From contig NC_134960.1 in the NCBI RefSeq assembly GCF_965638725.1, positions 5,334,501 through 5,398,500 of the forward strand: a stretch of 64,000 bases of DNA. Direction: 5' to 3'. The position numbers were made by a program, and so were the translations under genes. Shown piece by piece: positions 27,201 through 42,200 of this stretch (position 1 is its first letter; every line of letters begins with the position of its first letter). The notes below the pieces were generated by a model. The model did not search any database. It saw nothing but the letters and a program-made list of their open reading frames with translations, and had not been told where the DNA came from. The stretch is from Aptenodytes patagonicus. Taxonomy: Eukaryota > Chordata > Aves > Sphenisciformes > Spheniscidae.

Positions 27201-30200
27201 TGGGCAGGTCTATGCTGCCAACGCAGTGCAGGACTGAGCTGGCTCTCCAGCCTGCTCCAGCTCCCACAACACTGCTTATACCCAGGTGCAGCTGTACTCG
27301 AGCACCGAAATGCTCCCATGGGAAAACAGCCAGAGCACGCGTAGTCATTTCAAGCAAGCTTCATTCAATGCAGACTGACTGGGGCCAGCACACCAGATGG
27401 TATCCCAAGCTTCGCACGTCCCACGTGCCGAGTCAATGCTTCTGGGCCACCTAACAACCAGCAGCATGGAAGGAAAGCATACGTTTGAGAAAGCACGTGG
27501 ATATAGTCTTTACATTTCCCGCAGGAAGAGGGACCAGCTTGACACTGTGTAAATGTCATTTTTCCTCCAGCAATGGAAGATCCCAGAGGTCCAAGGAACT
27601 CCCCCCCCCAGTTCCCCACTGAAGTAATGTTGTATCTCAGCTCCTTATGACCCTGACTATACACCGTAATTAAGCACGTGCTACGCAGCAGACAGCTAGC
27701 CCAAGCGACCCACAGTTGGGTCTGAGCCTCAGCTTCTTTGCTGTAACGGCACCTTGAAAGTCTCCTCGCTGCTGGTCTTCAGCCTCATCATAGGGCAACC
27801 AGGGTCCACACTCCTACCAATGTGACAACTGCCAGGTTGAGAGCATGCCAGAAAGTCAAGTTTGTAAAACTGGAGGGCAGAAGGGGCAAGAAAAGGCACC
27901 CACAGACTTAGGTCATGAAGGATGGCACAGGGCTTAGACTGCAAAGTGGACGTGGCTCAGAGTTTTGTCCAAGTTCCTGCAGGAAGAGCAATATGCCTCA
28001 GGACAGCAAAAACCTGCGCCCTCCCTGAGGGACTGGAGCAGAAGAGCGTGTCCCATCCACAGCAAGAACCTCATTTCAAGCAGAACCAGTCTAATTTTGC
28101 CATCTTAATTAGGTCAACATAAAGCATGCAGCAGCATCGCCCCTCTCTCTCCAGCATCACAGACCCAGACTTGTTACCCTGCCAGCATCCAAGTCACAGA
28201 CAGGAAGACAAACTAAAGTGCCACTTGCAAACAAAAACGGAGACCAACCAAAAAGCACATTCACACACGAGCTCCCAGCGTCCCTTCCAGAAATCAGTGG
28301 CTAAGTGCACAGACATTTTCTTACCACAAATACAAATAGAGTCAAAGAAAAAGCTTTACCAGCAGCCACAGCCACGTGACACAGTGAAACGCTCTCTTCC
28401 TGAGCATCCCACTTTACCTGTAGGCTGCCTTTCAATTACTCTTTTCACTTCTAGACAAATATTTACCTCAAAGAACTTCAAAATGGAGCGCGCACACACA
28501 AAAAGAGGAAGAATGCTCTCATTTGAACAATATATTCCACTCAAAGCTCTGCGAAACAACTCAAACTACCCAGAAGAATTTAAAATCTAACAGCCAGATT
28601 CCTCGACCATGACCTTAAAACAGCATTTGACTCACTGCTTGTTTGAGTCTATTTTGACCTTCGACAGACTGACCCACAAGTCAGCACAGCTTCTTGGAAG
28701 GCAAATGCCTACTCTCGTTATAAGAGCTCAACACAAAAGCTAAATGCAACATGACTTAAGCATGGGGAAAGCAGCAAAGTGCCTCAAGAATAAACAGAGG
28801 CTGGAAGTAGCTCTTTTCAAGCTCAACCTTTTACTTTCTACAGCCTGAAGAGATCACTCACCCCTGAAGGACCTGTGCCTTTGAGTTTCAAGCTTTTTAC
28901 TTGGGTCTCCACAGGAGCCACTGAACCAGACCTACCTGCACATTCTCTTCCGTGACCTCGATCTCAGCAGTGTAGATGTAATCAATCAGCTTCCTCAGGG
29001 TCTGCCCATCAACGTCTTTTATCTCAATCTTCTTGGCTTTACTTTCAGACATGTCTCCTGAAATTAATTTCAAAAGGACAGTTAGAGTTCGCTTTGCAGG
29101 ACCTTATTGCAGGCCCTTATTGCTCCCCATACATCCAGCACATCCTCCTGGTATCTGACTAAAAGACTGCCCTGGCAATATCCCTGACCATCGAAGGACA
29201 ACCAGTGAGATTCCCAGAAGCTTCCTAATGCCACCTAAAAAACATCTCAACATTTGAAGACACTAGGGTAAAATAAAAGAAGTCAATAAATGCAACAAGC
29301 TCAATTTCTTGCTAGGAAAGAACCTGCTATGGTTCACCTGCATTCAAACACATATAGGGGCTAAAAAAAACCCCCACAACCCAGTATGACCCTCAAAACC
29401 ATGTCTCAGCACAGGGACAAACTCAAAGAGACTGTGCACAAGTCTTCAGAGGGCTTTTTAAAAAATATATTTTATATATTTATTAAAAATATTTTAAAAA
29501 TTTTATATATATACATACATATATATGGGTAGATGAGTACGTTGCAACAGCTAAGTTAGGGTGCTTTGTGGTATACCCTACAATAAAAGCAAGGCAGCAT
29601 TACTCTCTTTCTTTAGAAAGAACCTGAAACTTGCTGAGGAAAACAAGCACACATGCCAGCAGTTACACCCAGTGCGCTGCAAGCTTCTCTCCTAAATTAC
29701 CCTGTTGTAACCTGTCCACACAGTTACACCTTATGCAAAGCATCTGTGCAGAAAGCTGTATTTCTCATCTCTCACCTTCCCAACCTCACACCTCAGAGGC
29801 AAGGCAGCCTTTGGATCCAAACCGTATCCTTTCTCCAAACACATAACTTAAAAAAAAGACAAACACAAACATGCAGAACTAGAGCAATAACTTCCCCCAC
29901 GGATATACAAGTAAAACCCGTATCTGTGTAAGAGGCTATACGTGAACCGGTGTTTTATGTGCACCTTCCCCATTGCTGTTGTGGCCAACGCTGTGCAGGC
30001 ACCATGCGCACACCCCATGCCTGCGTAACAGGAGCAGGTCACAGGAACAAAAGCATGCTGTGGGGAGGAGGAGAAAGGACTCCCCGGGGCCCTTCCACCA
30101 TCCACGCACACAGTGACCTCACCCAGGTTTTAATCACCAAGATCCTGAGGAACCACAGAAAAGAAAGAACAAACTCCCAAATGGAAAGAAAATGGTAAGT

Positions 30201-33200
30201 GAAAAAACAAAGCTAAACAAAGGAGAGCGTGAAGAAATGTCAGTTCTTAAACCTGGGCATGAATAATCACTACTCTAAGAAATCCGGTGACTCAGTACTG
30301 CTGTGGGATTAAGAGGAAAAATAGTTCCTGCAGCCTATGGGAGAAGTAATTACAGCCTACATACAGCGTGCGATAAGATATGGCCGGGCACATTAAGTGC
30401 ACAGCACAGAGTCAGATGCTAAAGGGGGTCCAAGCCTGAGCAAAATCTGGATCCTATAAATTGAACTTTGCAGACTTCACTTATGCCAACAAGGAGGTAA
30501 ATAACAGGAATGGGGTCAGACCGTAAGTATCAGAAGAGCCAACGTCCCAAGGGAAACGTAGACTGAAATAATATTTGCCCCAAATTCTATTTTTAAAATT
30601 AAGTAATAAAATGTTATTCAGAGAAGCCCATGAATACAAATGTACAAGTACAAAGGGATAAATGACCTACATTTGGGAGGCCTTCAAAGCAGGTAGGACT
30701 TTTTAATTGACAAAATAAATGTTGTTATCTCCTTCATACACTTCCTCCCCCCCAAAAAAAAAGTCTCCAGAGATGAGAGGGGGCTTCTGAGAACAGGCCA
30801 GTCCCCATCAGCCTACGTGGAGCTGGAGGTGCCTGTAAGGAGCACCCAGCCAAATCCCACCTGCACAGCGAGGGGGGCAAGTGGAGCAGCCGGAGCCCTG
30901 CAGCGCTCGCCGGGACCCACAGGGCAGAGGGGAGGCTCAGACACACGCACCCGGAGATCGATGGAGGAATAGCTTGGAGGGACCGATCCGATAACATCAT
31001 CTGTCTTTGTGGCGTTCACGTGACACAGGCAACAAAAATAAAGGCTGTGTGGGCTTCCACACCCACCAGCAAGCTGCCAGCCCTGCATACTAACAGCCTC
31101 CACTGCCTCTGCTCTGGTAACAGCCCAGCACACAACGAGAAAGGGGAGTCTCGTGTGCTGTGCCCCACGGTCGGATGGGATCCGACCCCTCCAGCCACGC
31201 TGGCGTGATCGAGTTCCTGCCACTTGCCAGAGGGTGCTGCTCTGGACATGTCTCTAACACTGCAGAGCGAGGAAGAACCTGAAGACACCACAAGCAAACC
31301 AAGGCAGGGGTTGGTGCAGACCAAGAGCAGGCAACAAGCTGCCCCCTCCTCCAAGCACAGACCCAAGGCAAACACAGCCTCTAAAGCATGGCAGCCAAAT
31401 GGTGGGTCAATTAAGGCATCTCATCCCACATCCCTTCAGAAAAAAATCCACACCTTAAAGCCCACAAAACCCAACCCCTAGGATGTCTTTCATAAGTCAG
31501 ACTCGAGCCTTACCTGATACCTTAATTACAGAATAATTCAAAGCACTAGCATCATCACTCATACATAAGGGCTGCGTTGAGAAAGGGCTGCCCTGCATGA
31601 GGCACTGCACAGACCCCGTACCCGCACCACTGCGGTCAGGCAGACATGAGGGACAGGATAGGAGGGAGCAAAGGCAGGTAAAACAGGCGGTGTGACTCCA
31701 AGCAGACCCTCTTTAGGGGACAGACTTTGCAGACACCAGCCCCTCGCGAAGGCAAGGCCTTCATGCATCAAGCTCAACACCCAGCGGTGCTTTCTCCACT
31801 CCCCTCTGCTCATGAGGGCAGGGAGAGAGCAGAGCTCTCCTGCTTTGTCACAAGATAAACTCCAGTCAAAACTGCAGCAGCTCGCGGTGCCTTGTTTACC
31901 CAGCACAGCAGCTTGCCCTGCTTCCTACATACTGCACTCCAGAGAGGCTTCTCAGTGCACAGCTACAGCACCCTTCAGCTGCCCCCAAGCCATTGGGTTG
32001 CATTGCTGATGTGCAATGCAAAAAACACAAGCCTCAACAACCAACTAATGTTCAAGCTGTGATTTTAAAATGTCTCCCTCCAGAGAGTGAACCACCACAC
32101 AGAGCGAAGGAGATCATGCACTCAGTCTTTGCAAAAGGGAGATCCGGACCCTAGAAATTTGGGAGCAGCTAGACCGAAAGCGAAGGGAGAACCGGTCTTT
32201 GCCTGACCCACTGCCCCCAGGGATGTGTCAGGGGGAGGGGACCGGCCGCCGAGGCTGTCACCCAGCTCAGAGGAGCTGCCGAGCCAGCCACATGACAGCG
32301 GTTAGCTGATTACTGTTTAACTCGTGGCACGAGGGATTACATGGCCTGGAGAATTCCTGCATGGAAACATTAGCAGCCCCGCGCCACCACCTTCCCGCTC
32401 AGGTGACCTCTAAGGATCATAAGGTCTTTCCAATATTTTTTCTTTTTTAAACTTCTCATCGGGAACGAGCACCACAAGTCCTCCCCGAGGTGCCCTGCGC
32501 AAACGGTTGCCTCTGAGCAGGGTTTGCTCCTCTGCCTCGCCACCACGGCCAACACCCACTTCCACCATGCAGTGCCAGTGCCCTGGAAAGCACAAATCCT
32601 CTCCACCTTAGCTCACGACACTGATAAAGCCATCATAGTGAACCTCACATCTCATCTCACATTCAGACATCTGTTTACACCTGAGGTTTTTTTCCCCTCC
32701 CTCCATTACAGAAGGGAAAAAAGCTTCCCAAATGACAAGCTTTTTCCTGAGAAGTGCTGTGTTCTGCTTCCAGTAAAGCAAATAAAACCAGGTCTAAACC
32801 CAAGGCTTTTAAAAGGAAGAAGCAACCCCTAGACCACAGGCAGAGGAACACGAAACAGGGGCAAAACCCCCAAACCTCATTTATGCTGATGCTGAGGGAT
32901 GGTGACAACCATTCCCTGGAGCATACAATCATTTTCTTTGTATTTGGTTAAGTCAGTTTCTATCCTGGAAAGGACAGCAACAAAAAGGAAAGGAAGCTCA
33001 GCAGCTCCTGACCAGACAAATTTTACTAGAATGACTTAAATAAATTGGCCAATCCCTTGCCTTGGGATTGTCACAGCTTTTTTTGCTGCCCCACCTGGGC
33101 ACAGCCTCCGAAGGGCCCATGCTATAGGGATCAGGAGATCAGAGCAAGAATTTTGTCCTCCTCTTTCCTTCACACCAAGGTTGCATCTGCCATTACCAAA

Positions 33201-36200
33201 ATATACCGAACTGCAGTAACGCACCCTGCAAAAAGACAGGGCTGCTGAAACACACTGGGATCGAGAGAACAACGGTGTTATTTTGGGCAGCAGCAAAAAG
33301 TGCCAAGGGAGACTAAACATCCACGACTGCAAATCAGCATCGGCAGGGCTGAGCCTTGAAATTACAACGCCTGTGCCAGCAACTTCTTTGATGTGCACCA
33401 TGAACATTTAGGGCACTGCACACATGCTTGATGTTAATGATGTGTTTTCATGACCCAAGGTCTTGTTAAGGGGGGGAAAAAAAAACAACCCAAAAAGCAG
33501 TGAGCCAAACCTCATAGTAACCTTCCTGTGACTCACATGCTACCCACTCACCCCACACCCGTACAACCACCCCATACCCATATACTGTGCCTCAAGGAAA
33601 TAGTCAAGGATGACCAGCATCATCCATCAAGTGTAGCAAACTGCAGACCTAACTGTACTTCTTCTCTCAAGGAAACCCTTTCCCCGCAGGCCATGCCTAC
33701 TGCCTCTGCTGCAGCTCCTGCTGGAGACACAACCAGAAGCCTCTGGGTTTGCAATGGCCCGTTCAACACGAGTACAGTGTCTGGTGTCAAGAAAAGTACC
33801 TGTAAACATCGCACAAAAATAAGGGCTGCAGGCCGCAAGGACCACACGATGGGCTTCCATCTCCACAGTTTCAGCCACAATCACCACATCACAGAGGAGC
33901 CGCTTGCTGGAAAAACACCAGAAAAGACAAAGATCATTTCAGAACTCCTGGTCAGGCAAAAAGCAATGTCAGTATAGCCTGAAAAAGTAAGCAGAAGACC
34001 TACCATTACAGACAAGGCACCTGAGCTTCTGCCAAATCCCAGTGGAAGGTCCTCTAATCCTTCAGCTACCAGCTCCTATCAGTGTTTGCCTACAAAGCAA
34101 AGCCTGAATCCTCCTGATGCTGCAGCCCTGTCTGTGGTTCTGCTTTCCCCAGAAAAAAAAATCTGGAAGCCAAACTAGGCATACATGCTGCCTGAAGAAC
34201 AGCAGAAGGAGCTCCTTCCACCTCTCAAACAAGTAGAGCTTGGAGAAGGCACAGAAGAGCTTCAGAGTTTGGGCACTACCTGGAGTCAAGCTCTAGTAGA
34301 TCTATAAGACAATAAATAGCCGTGCAAGGGAACACCAGCAGTGCTTTCAACTTTCCACAGAGGAAAGGTAGAGTGGAAAAGTGAAGTTATTTCTCTACTT
34401 CCTTCTATGTTTGGCCCTACAGAATGTGACCACCAAAACACCTCCTGGCACTGACCAGCGCAGAGGCTGCCCGGGCCGTCTCCCGGTGAGGAGATGTCAG
34501 TCACTGGAGTTTATCCATGGGCCCGAGGACTTCGTTTACCACATGAATTAGCCTGGGATTAAGAGTCATTGGGATAAAGCGCAGGGTTTCAAACAGAAAC
34601 GAACAAACTTCTGAGCTCCCCCACTGACTCATTGTACAGCTTTGGAAAAGTCACTTCATTAACTAGTGACCTTTTCTACCAGCCTCACATATGTCCTTTG
34701 AGGATTCATTAGTTAATGTTTGCACAGGGCTTCGGAGATGCAGACAGCTAGAAGTGCTCAGCCTCCCAATAAGTTGGTTTAAGATGTTTGAGCATACAAA
34801 TGTAAAATAAGGGTGTTCTTTTCAAATGTCAAGCCTGAAAAAGGATCAGTGTCCGTAAATCTAGATGTCGTCTTCTGTTCAGAAATGCTTATCACCACGC
34901 TGCACTTTGTCTTTAGGAAACTACATATCAAACAAACACACATAGAGCTTCTAATGGACTAGGGATGTCTCCTCTTCCTCATATATTGGAATACATGAAC
35001 AAAACATCTGTGAAATGGAGGGTTATAGTTGGAAAACAGGAAGAAAGTAGGAACTGGTAGTCTGTGCTCTACATTCACCCCAGTTTGGAAGGGGTGATGG
35101 CAATGAGGGAAGCTCTTTAACAACCTCTTAATGGACGGCTTCCTCATCTCCTTCAGCTTATGTAAAAGGTGCTCTGTTCAATTCCTCTTTGGACTATAGT
35201 TATCTAAAGTACCACTCATGAAATTAATTTCATCTACATTTGAAAGCTAAAAATTTCAAGTGAGCAACACATAGCAAATAGGTTAAAGGCTTAGCAAGAT
35301 TTTTCTAGACCCTCTGTATGAGATTTCTGGATGCATTTGAATGGAGGCACTATTATTCAAGGTAGCTATTAACACTGATTGTTGACAGCTTAACAGATCG
35401 CAAGCTCAATGCACATACAATAGACATGAGAACGGTATATTCCAGAACAGCAGCAAGAGCTGACAAAAAGGAGTGCCCAGAAGAAGAAAACATCAAACAG
35501 GTGCTTAAGGGCAGCTTTCAGTCTTCTATGCTTTATCACTTTAGTATTGCACAAGGTCTAGCTAACTACAGGCGCTAAGAAACATGGTCAGTCTCCAGCT
35601 ATTCCCACTATGCTTCAATTAACAAAGGAATAATAGTAGCACAATAGATTTCTGAATATAGCTGCACAAACCTCTATTTTCAGATCCTTTGCTTTCAGTA
35701 CAAAGAAAGGACTAGAGGGATGCCAATAAAAAAAAAAAACCAACAAAACATACTCCACTTCACATAATTGTTACAAGGGAAGGATATTTCCATTTTCTGT
35801 TCCTATGCAACTGAGATGTTGCTGTCAGACATCTGTGGAAGGAGACATTTCTAATCCTTCTCCACACTGGAGAACATGTATATGGGGAAACTACTTAACC
35901 CACAGAAGAGAGGTGGCTATTACAGCATCTTTTGAGTATTTTGAGTGTGCAGGAAGAGTAAAGGGTGTATCTGCTTTTATCATACCATCTGGATAGCGAG
36001 GGAGCACATACGTTCAACGTGTATGACACATGTACTTTCCATAGGAACTATTTTAAAAAGTGGGTTTCTAAGTCTCTATTTGAATGGTAAAGGACTCAAA
36101 TGAACTAGTCAGAGAAATGCTCGCTGAACTTCTATCTGGTTCGTGGGATAACAACCACCAAGAAACAACTCGGGTTTAACCACTGCCACCACATTGCTGA

Positions 36201-39200
36201 TGTGATGACAGCGGTTCTTGAAGACTGTGTTCGCTGATACTTTTTTCAGCCTCCATTCTCCCTGTACCCACACAGCTGTGTAGAGACCAAGGTGTTCTCT
36301 TTTAACCAATATCAGTGTCATGGTTTAATCTCAGTCGGCAACTAAGCACCACGCAGCCGCTCGCTCACTCCCCCCCACCCAGTGGGATGGGGGAGAGAAT
36401 TGGAAGAGCACAAGTGAGAAAAACTCGTGGGTTGAGATAAAAAACAGTTTAATAATTGAAATAAAATGATAATAATAATAATATGATAATAATAACAGTA
36501 CACAAAGCAAGTGATGCACAGTACAATTGCTCACCACCCGCCGACCGATGCCCAGCCAGCCCCCGAGCAGCGGCCCCCCCGGCCGGCTTTCCCCAGTTTA
36601 TGTACTGAGCATGACGTCCCATGGTATGGAATGTCCCTTTGGCCAGTTTGGCTGTGCCCCCTCCCAGCTTCTTGTGCACCTCCAGCCTTCTCAGTCAGTA
36701 GAGCATGGGAAACTAAAAAGTCCTTGGCTAGTGTAAGCATTACCTAGCAACAACTAAAACATCGGTGCGTTATCAACTTTGTTCTCATCCTAAATCCAAA
36801 ACACTGTACCAGCTACTAGAAAGGAAATTAACTCTATCCCTGCCGAAACCAGGACAAGCAGTATTTTTAAATTTGCAAGTAGAGAGCTGACATTCTTCCT
36901 GAGTTGTTGCTTTTTTTCCACGCCCTACTTTGGAATGCTAAGCCCAGACTGAGTGATGCTGCTGGTTAAAGAAAATAAGAACAGTACATTAATAATCTTT
37001 GGTCTGTAATTATGCGTAGGTGTCTTAATGTCTATAATGTTCTATTATTCGTTTTCAGACCATTAGCTCAGTTAAGAACATAGTTTACAGCTGAATTTGC
37101 TGTAAGTAACGGAAAAGACCAAATGAATTATCATCTATAAATGAAGTCTATTGCTCAGATAATGTTTTTGAGCCATAGCTGGCTTCCTTCTGCTGGGAAG
37201 ATAGAGAAGTCTGAGATTGGGAAGAGCAACCCACCATAAAAGGGCTATAATTTAGCTGTCTCTTCCTACTTGTTTATTAATACCCTACACGCAACTATTA
37301 GCTGTGACAAAGACAGCACTTATTTTTTTTTTCCCCCCTAAGTCTCCCAAAAGCCTTTCTGTTCCAATCAGCATGTTCCTGCTAAACCAGAGAGGGTGCC
37401 TATTAAGTCAAAAGTGTACCTCCGTAATTCATTCATGACCTTGAATGCCTTTCTCATGTGAGAGGGGTTGACTGTCACTGTGCGCTGGTCCTTTTCATCT
37501 TCAGCTGCCTCAGAAGATCGGGAACTCTGCTTAATGCTAAAAAACAGGGAGAAAAAAGGAGTAGAAAGTTTGATTCAATGACGCTTTAAAAAAAAACAGT
37601 ATCATAAAACTGCAGCACAGGGTATTATGCATGGAGTTACTTGCATATTTGTTAGTCGGCTTAGGTTCACCATATGAAGAGCATCACAAAATGCAGCTAC
37701 TTCTGCATGGATGTTGAAAGCCAACCCAGCCCACATTTCAGTCAGCAGGGAAGAAAAGGAAAAAGTGCCAAACGCTCAAGGACGAAGCCCAGCCTTGCAG
37801 GCTTCAGGCCAGGAAAGCAGTGTAAGTTGAAATTCAAGCCAGAACATAATTGCTTCACTGAATAGAAATAGACTTCAGCACTGGGAACTACGAGAGTACC
37901 GTGGATACTTTAACATCCATACAGAGAAAGAGAAGTTTAGTTTTCAACGTCCCATCTGAAAAATGCAAGCATACAATACATGACTTGTATCTTCTTCTAT
38001 AGCGGCAAGTAGAAAAGGACTATTAAAACTCCTTGCACAGCTTCCAAAGCATTAGCTTTACAGAGGCCACATCCCATTTCCATTTTAGAAATAGGTCTGT
38101 TTACTGCCACTGAAACGTATAGAAAGAATTATTAAATCAGACCTTCCTACCAGAACCATCAGCTATATAGGTAATGTCAAACCAGATGCACCCAGTTATG
38201 TGCTGTGTTTAACCAGGCCAACAGGTGCCTAAGGCACATAAGCGTCCTCATTACTTTGTTGGGAGCATTGGCTTTTTATACAGAATTGACATCAGGTCAA
38301 TATCTCTACCTCCCTGATCTGAAAGTGTGTGAAATCACTCGGAGCTAAAGGTTTCCACCTATGAAAAAAGCAGCACTCAGAGCCAGGTCCCTGTTCTGCT
38401 TACATCCACGGCTCACCCCTCAAACCTGCCAGGAGGCAAAGGCAAACGAGACAAATCGAGCAAGGTTGTCCATGTCGAAAGCCAACCCCAAGCGAATGGC
38501 AGACCTCTGAAGGTAACCCCACCACCGCCACGCACCAGACTGGAGACCTTCTCAGAGTTTTCCTTCCAAAGGACAGCCTCCCTCAGCTTCACGTTTGTCC
38601 CCTCCCCCCCGCCATCCTTCTTAGCTGGGCTTGTATCACGATAAAAAAGGCTGAATCAGGTTAAACCAATGGTCTGGGCAGCCCAGCATCCTGACTTTAC
38701 CGGTGACCAGAAGACGGAGTCTGAAGAAGGGTACAAAGCCAGGGAAGCATGGAGGGATCCTTCCCCAGAACAGTCTGCCAGCCTCTGCTAAGGTGTGTAT
38801 GCATGCACATACATATCTATATACACCTATACTCACACACAGTGACTTTTCCTTTGAAAAACACAATTATTCACAATTTACAACCCCTTGACAGTGTGAA
38901 GCCCTTGCTGAACATTACACCCTCCCCGTTGCCTGCTCCTGACCGGTGGCTGTTACCGGCACCACATCCCCCAAGACCACACGAAGCTCTTTGCCCCCCC
39001 AGCTGTCCTCAGTGGGCTGCATTGTCCTTCTTCTAGAAACAAGATGCTGAATAGCAGCCAAGCTGCACGCAGCTCGAATACACGCCTGCATACTGAGCGG
39101 CCTCCAGCTTTGTGCCTGAGACAAAGGTTAATGCCAAAAACTAGCGAAGTCCAGTTCCTTTACTTTGCTGAGCAAGTGAAATATTTTCAGTCATAAGTGA

Positions 39201-42200
39201 AGCCACAAGGCTGAGCACAGCATCACCCAGCACATGTCCCAGATGAGGGAGACAACTTCCCAGACTGCGTGACAGTCATCATCCAATTAGCTTAGTATGG
39301 CTGGATCAAAAGAAAAAAAAACAAAAAATCAGAAAGAAGAGTACCTCTTATTAAATGTTCGGTATTCAAGGGACTGGTACCAGGCAATGACACAAACAGC
39401 TTTTCTGTCCCTGACGAAAGCTGAACTCGCTCTGTGCCACACGTAGCACCAGCGGCGTTCATGGGCATGGAGCAGCAGCGGCACTCGGCTCTTCCCCAAG
39501 TCTGCATGCCCCAGCAAGGGAGTCCCCTTGTTCCAGGGACACAGGCAAGTTCAGCTAAGCCTCAGTGTTGTATCTATCAAAAGCCCTGGTTGAAATCTTA
39601 GGCCAAGTGAAGTTTGACCACAGCTTTAAACACGCCAGCGTAAATCCTTGCTTTTTAAACAGCTAAACCTGCCCTTGCGGCACGCCAGAGCCAAGGAGTG
39701 AAAAATGAGGCTCTGGAAGTGCAAGTGACTTCACCGAGCTTTCAGTGCCCAAAGCTGAAACACATACAGAAAGCAAACAAAACAAACAAATAAATAAAAA
39801 AGAAAAAAAAAAAAAAGAAGTGAAACCGAAAGGCGGCAGCAGGGACAGCTGTACCCATCGCTCCTGTGGCAAGACAGCTGGACCGCCGCGGGACACTGCT
39901 TCAGTCATTGTCAAAGACAGACCTCGCGGGATCCAAAAATCAAGTGATGCACACAAAAATCATAAGGCAGCTCTAATAAGAAAAAGCACACCGCTGAGAT
40001 TTATTTATTTATTAGCACTCCAGTGCCGGAGACCAAGGGTTCATTATTTCCAAACTTTTCCACTGGCAAGAGATACAGTTCAAAGGACACAGCAAGTTTC
40101 ATTGAACACCAAAGTAAATGTCAGATCAACAAGCCTTCATAAAGCCTCAACTCTGCCAATGTTTGTCTGTATTTTAAAAGCAAAAACCTTGCTTCAGAAT
40201 TTTTGAAAAAGATCAATCAATTTCTCCTAAAAAGCGTGACAAGTAACTTTTTAAAAAGCATCCTAAAAGACATCCTCAGCTTTACTAGCAGGGGTGGATT
40301 TCACATGTTGCCAAAGGCTCACCATAAGAAAATACTCCAGATTGTCTGGTTAAAAAACTTGTTTCAAAAAAAAAAAATCAAGATATGCTATTTAAAGTTT
40401 TTCCAAATGACTCATAAAAAACACATTTAAAAAAATTAATGGGCAAGAGCCTTTAACTCATCTTTGAGAAGGACTCAGCTTCCGCAGAACTGTGTTCCAG
40501 TGATGCACGGAGGATGATTTTATCTGGGAGAAAGATTTCACATCCTCATGCACGCACTCTCAGAGATCACTGACACATTTCCAACCTAAAAATGCAAGAA
40601 CCCAAACATTCCCAGTAAATGCAACCTGCCACAAAGCAAAAGCTACCCCTTAGAAGACCAAAACAGTGCATTGCATAGCCCTTTCCTCAGGTTTTCTTCC
40701 CTACAACACTAAGAATTATTACACTTATTACACTTTTATTATATTAACGGAGCAAAGCAAAGGAGGAACAGGGTCCTCTGATCAAAGGTACTGGCAGAGA
40801 CCACCCCGATGTGCAGGAGCCCCGCACCCCGTGTCCACAGACACTTTCCCCCCAGCACCTTCACATGTGCATAGCTGATGTCCTACCCCACCAGCAGACT
40901 CACAAGCCGGCTGCCAGGAGCAATTTGTTTTATTCCTGGGCTATCCGAGGCCATGCACCGAGTGAACGGACAAATGATTTAATTTCCCTGGACCAAATGA
41001 ACATCCTCATTAGGGACACAGCAGGATTCTCCTAAAATAAGCAAAGAGGCTCTTACTTTCAGAGAGTGCCAACCCCACCACCGCCTCCTGTGTGGCCTTT
41101 CAACGCTGTCCCCAAGTAGAACAAACGAACCCTGATTTCAGAGTCCCCAGTTAAGTCAGCGAAGCTAATTGCAACCCCGTTTACACCGTGTTCCTCCTCT
41201 CCAAGACCCACTAGCAGGGCTCAGCTCCAGCCGCTCACGGGCTCGCAGCACAGCTCCTGCCTGAGCACGGCCACATACCAACAACAGAAAGGTATTTTAA
41301 AAACCCATAACCCGTAGCTCTGCTGCATGCATGCATGCATCAACTATAAAGTTGAGTTGCCTTAGTTACCAGCAGTAATTACAGATGTCTTTGTAGATTA
41401 CGTGAAAGAATAAAAGCCTTCCTTAGAGCTAAACTGTCCCCTGGCAAGATTATTGCTGTGCAGAGAGCTGGTAAACCCCAGGAACAGAACTCCCGTCTCT
41501 GCCAAAACCAATCCTACCACTGGCTTTACTGGAGCCAGGAGTTCACCCTAAAGGAGGGGCAGATCTTAAAGCCGCTCTCCTCCAGAGCGGAGAAGGATGA
41601 GCTGCTGCTCATGTTTCTGGGAGAACAGCTGCCGGGCTCAGCTCCTAGCCCACATGTGGACACCACAAAGGTCCCTCTCCACCAGGCTCTCACATGAGAG
41701 AGATGATGGGACTCCAGACATGTCCAGCCCAGCCTCGCCTCATCCTGCTGTGCAGCACTGGGGGGGTCTCTAGGAGCTGGTCTCGCCTCCTGCCTGCGCA
41801 CCACAGGCTGAGGTCTGCTCTCCTGGGTTGTCCCATAACACCGCAGAGCTTCGGCCCCCCAGGGTTGGCCAAAGAGTCAACAGGGCTCAGCAACCTGCCC
41901 GCCCACAGCACTGGCAATCCAACACCTCCATGGGCACTTCATATCCTTGTATTAACTTAAAGGTGACATGCTAACTGTAAATTTTCAAAGCCTATGGAGC
42001 TTCTTTGTGGGATATGTTACAATCATCACCGTAAAATGTTAATCTTCAGTTTCTGAGGGGTTTGACATGGCTCTGATCTAAAAATTTGACAGATGCCCAA
42101 TAGCAGTTATTAGCGTTCAGAACTTAAATGCCTCCACTAAGATAAATGGAGACCAAAATATTAATTTAGTCTTAGCAAAATGAAAAAACCATTTTACCTT

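Larger units (their letters stand above)
20839..28935 (-). other. KLHL3: KLHL3 intron 4
   Basis: At 8.1 kb this is the largest intron in the window. It contains a perfect 31 bp tandem duplication (21420-21481), a TA/CA microsatellite (23022-23056) and a MIR-like SINE (23242-23405). I see no alternative exon. Confidence 0.8.
33907..37419 (-). other. KLHL3: KLHL3 intron 2
   Basis: This 3.5 kb intron contains a MIR-like SINE (34605-34760) and a solo LTR (36316-36856). The remainder is AT-rich unique sequence. Confidence 0.8.

Noticed and set aside
28126..28590. 154-codon plus-strand ORF in KLHL3 intron 4
   Set aside because: Polar, low-information translation with no family resemblance. Antisense to the gene with no splice or promoter context.
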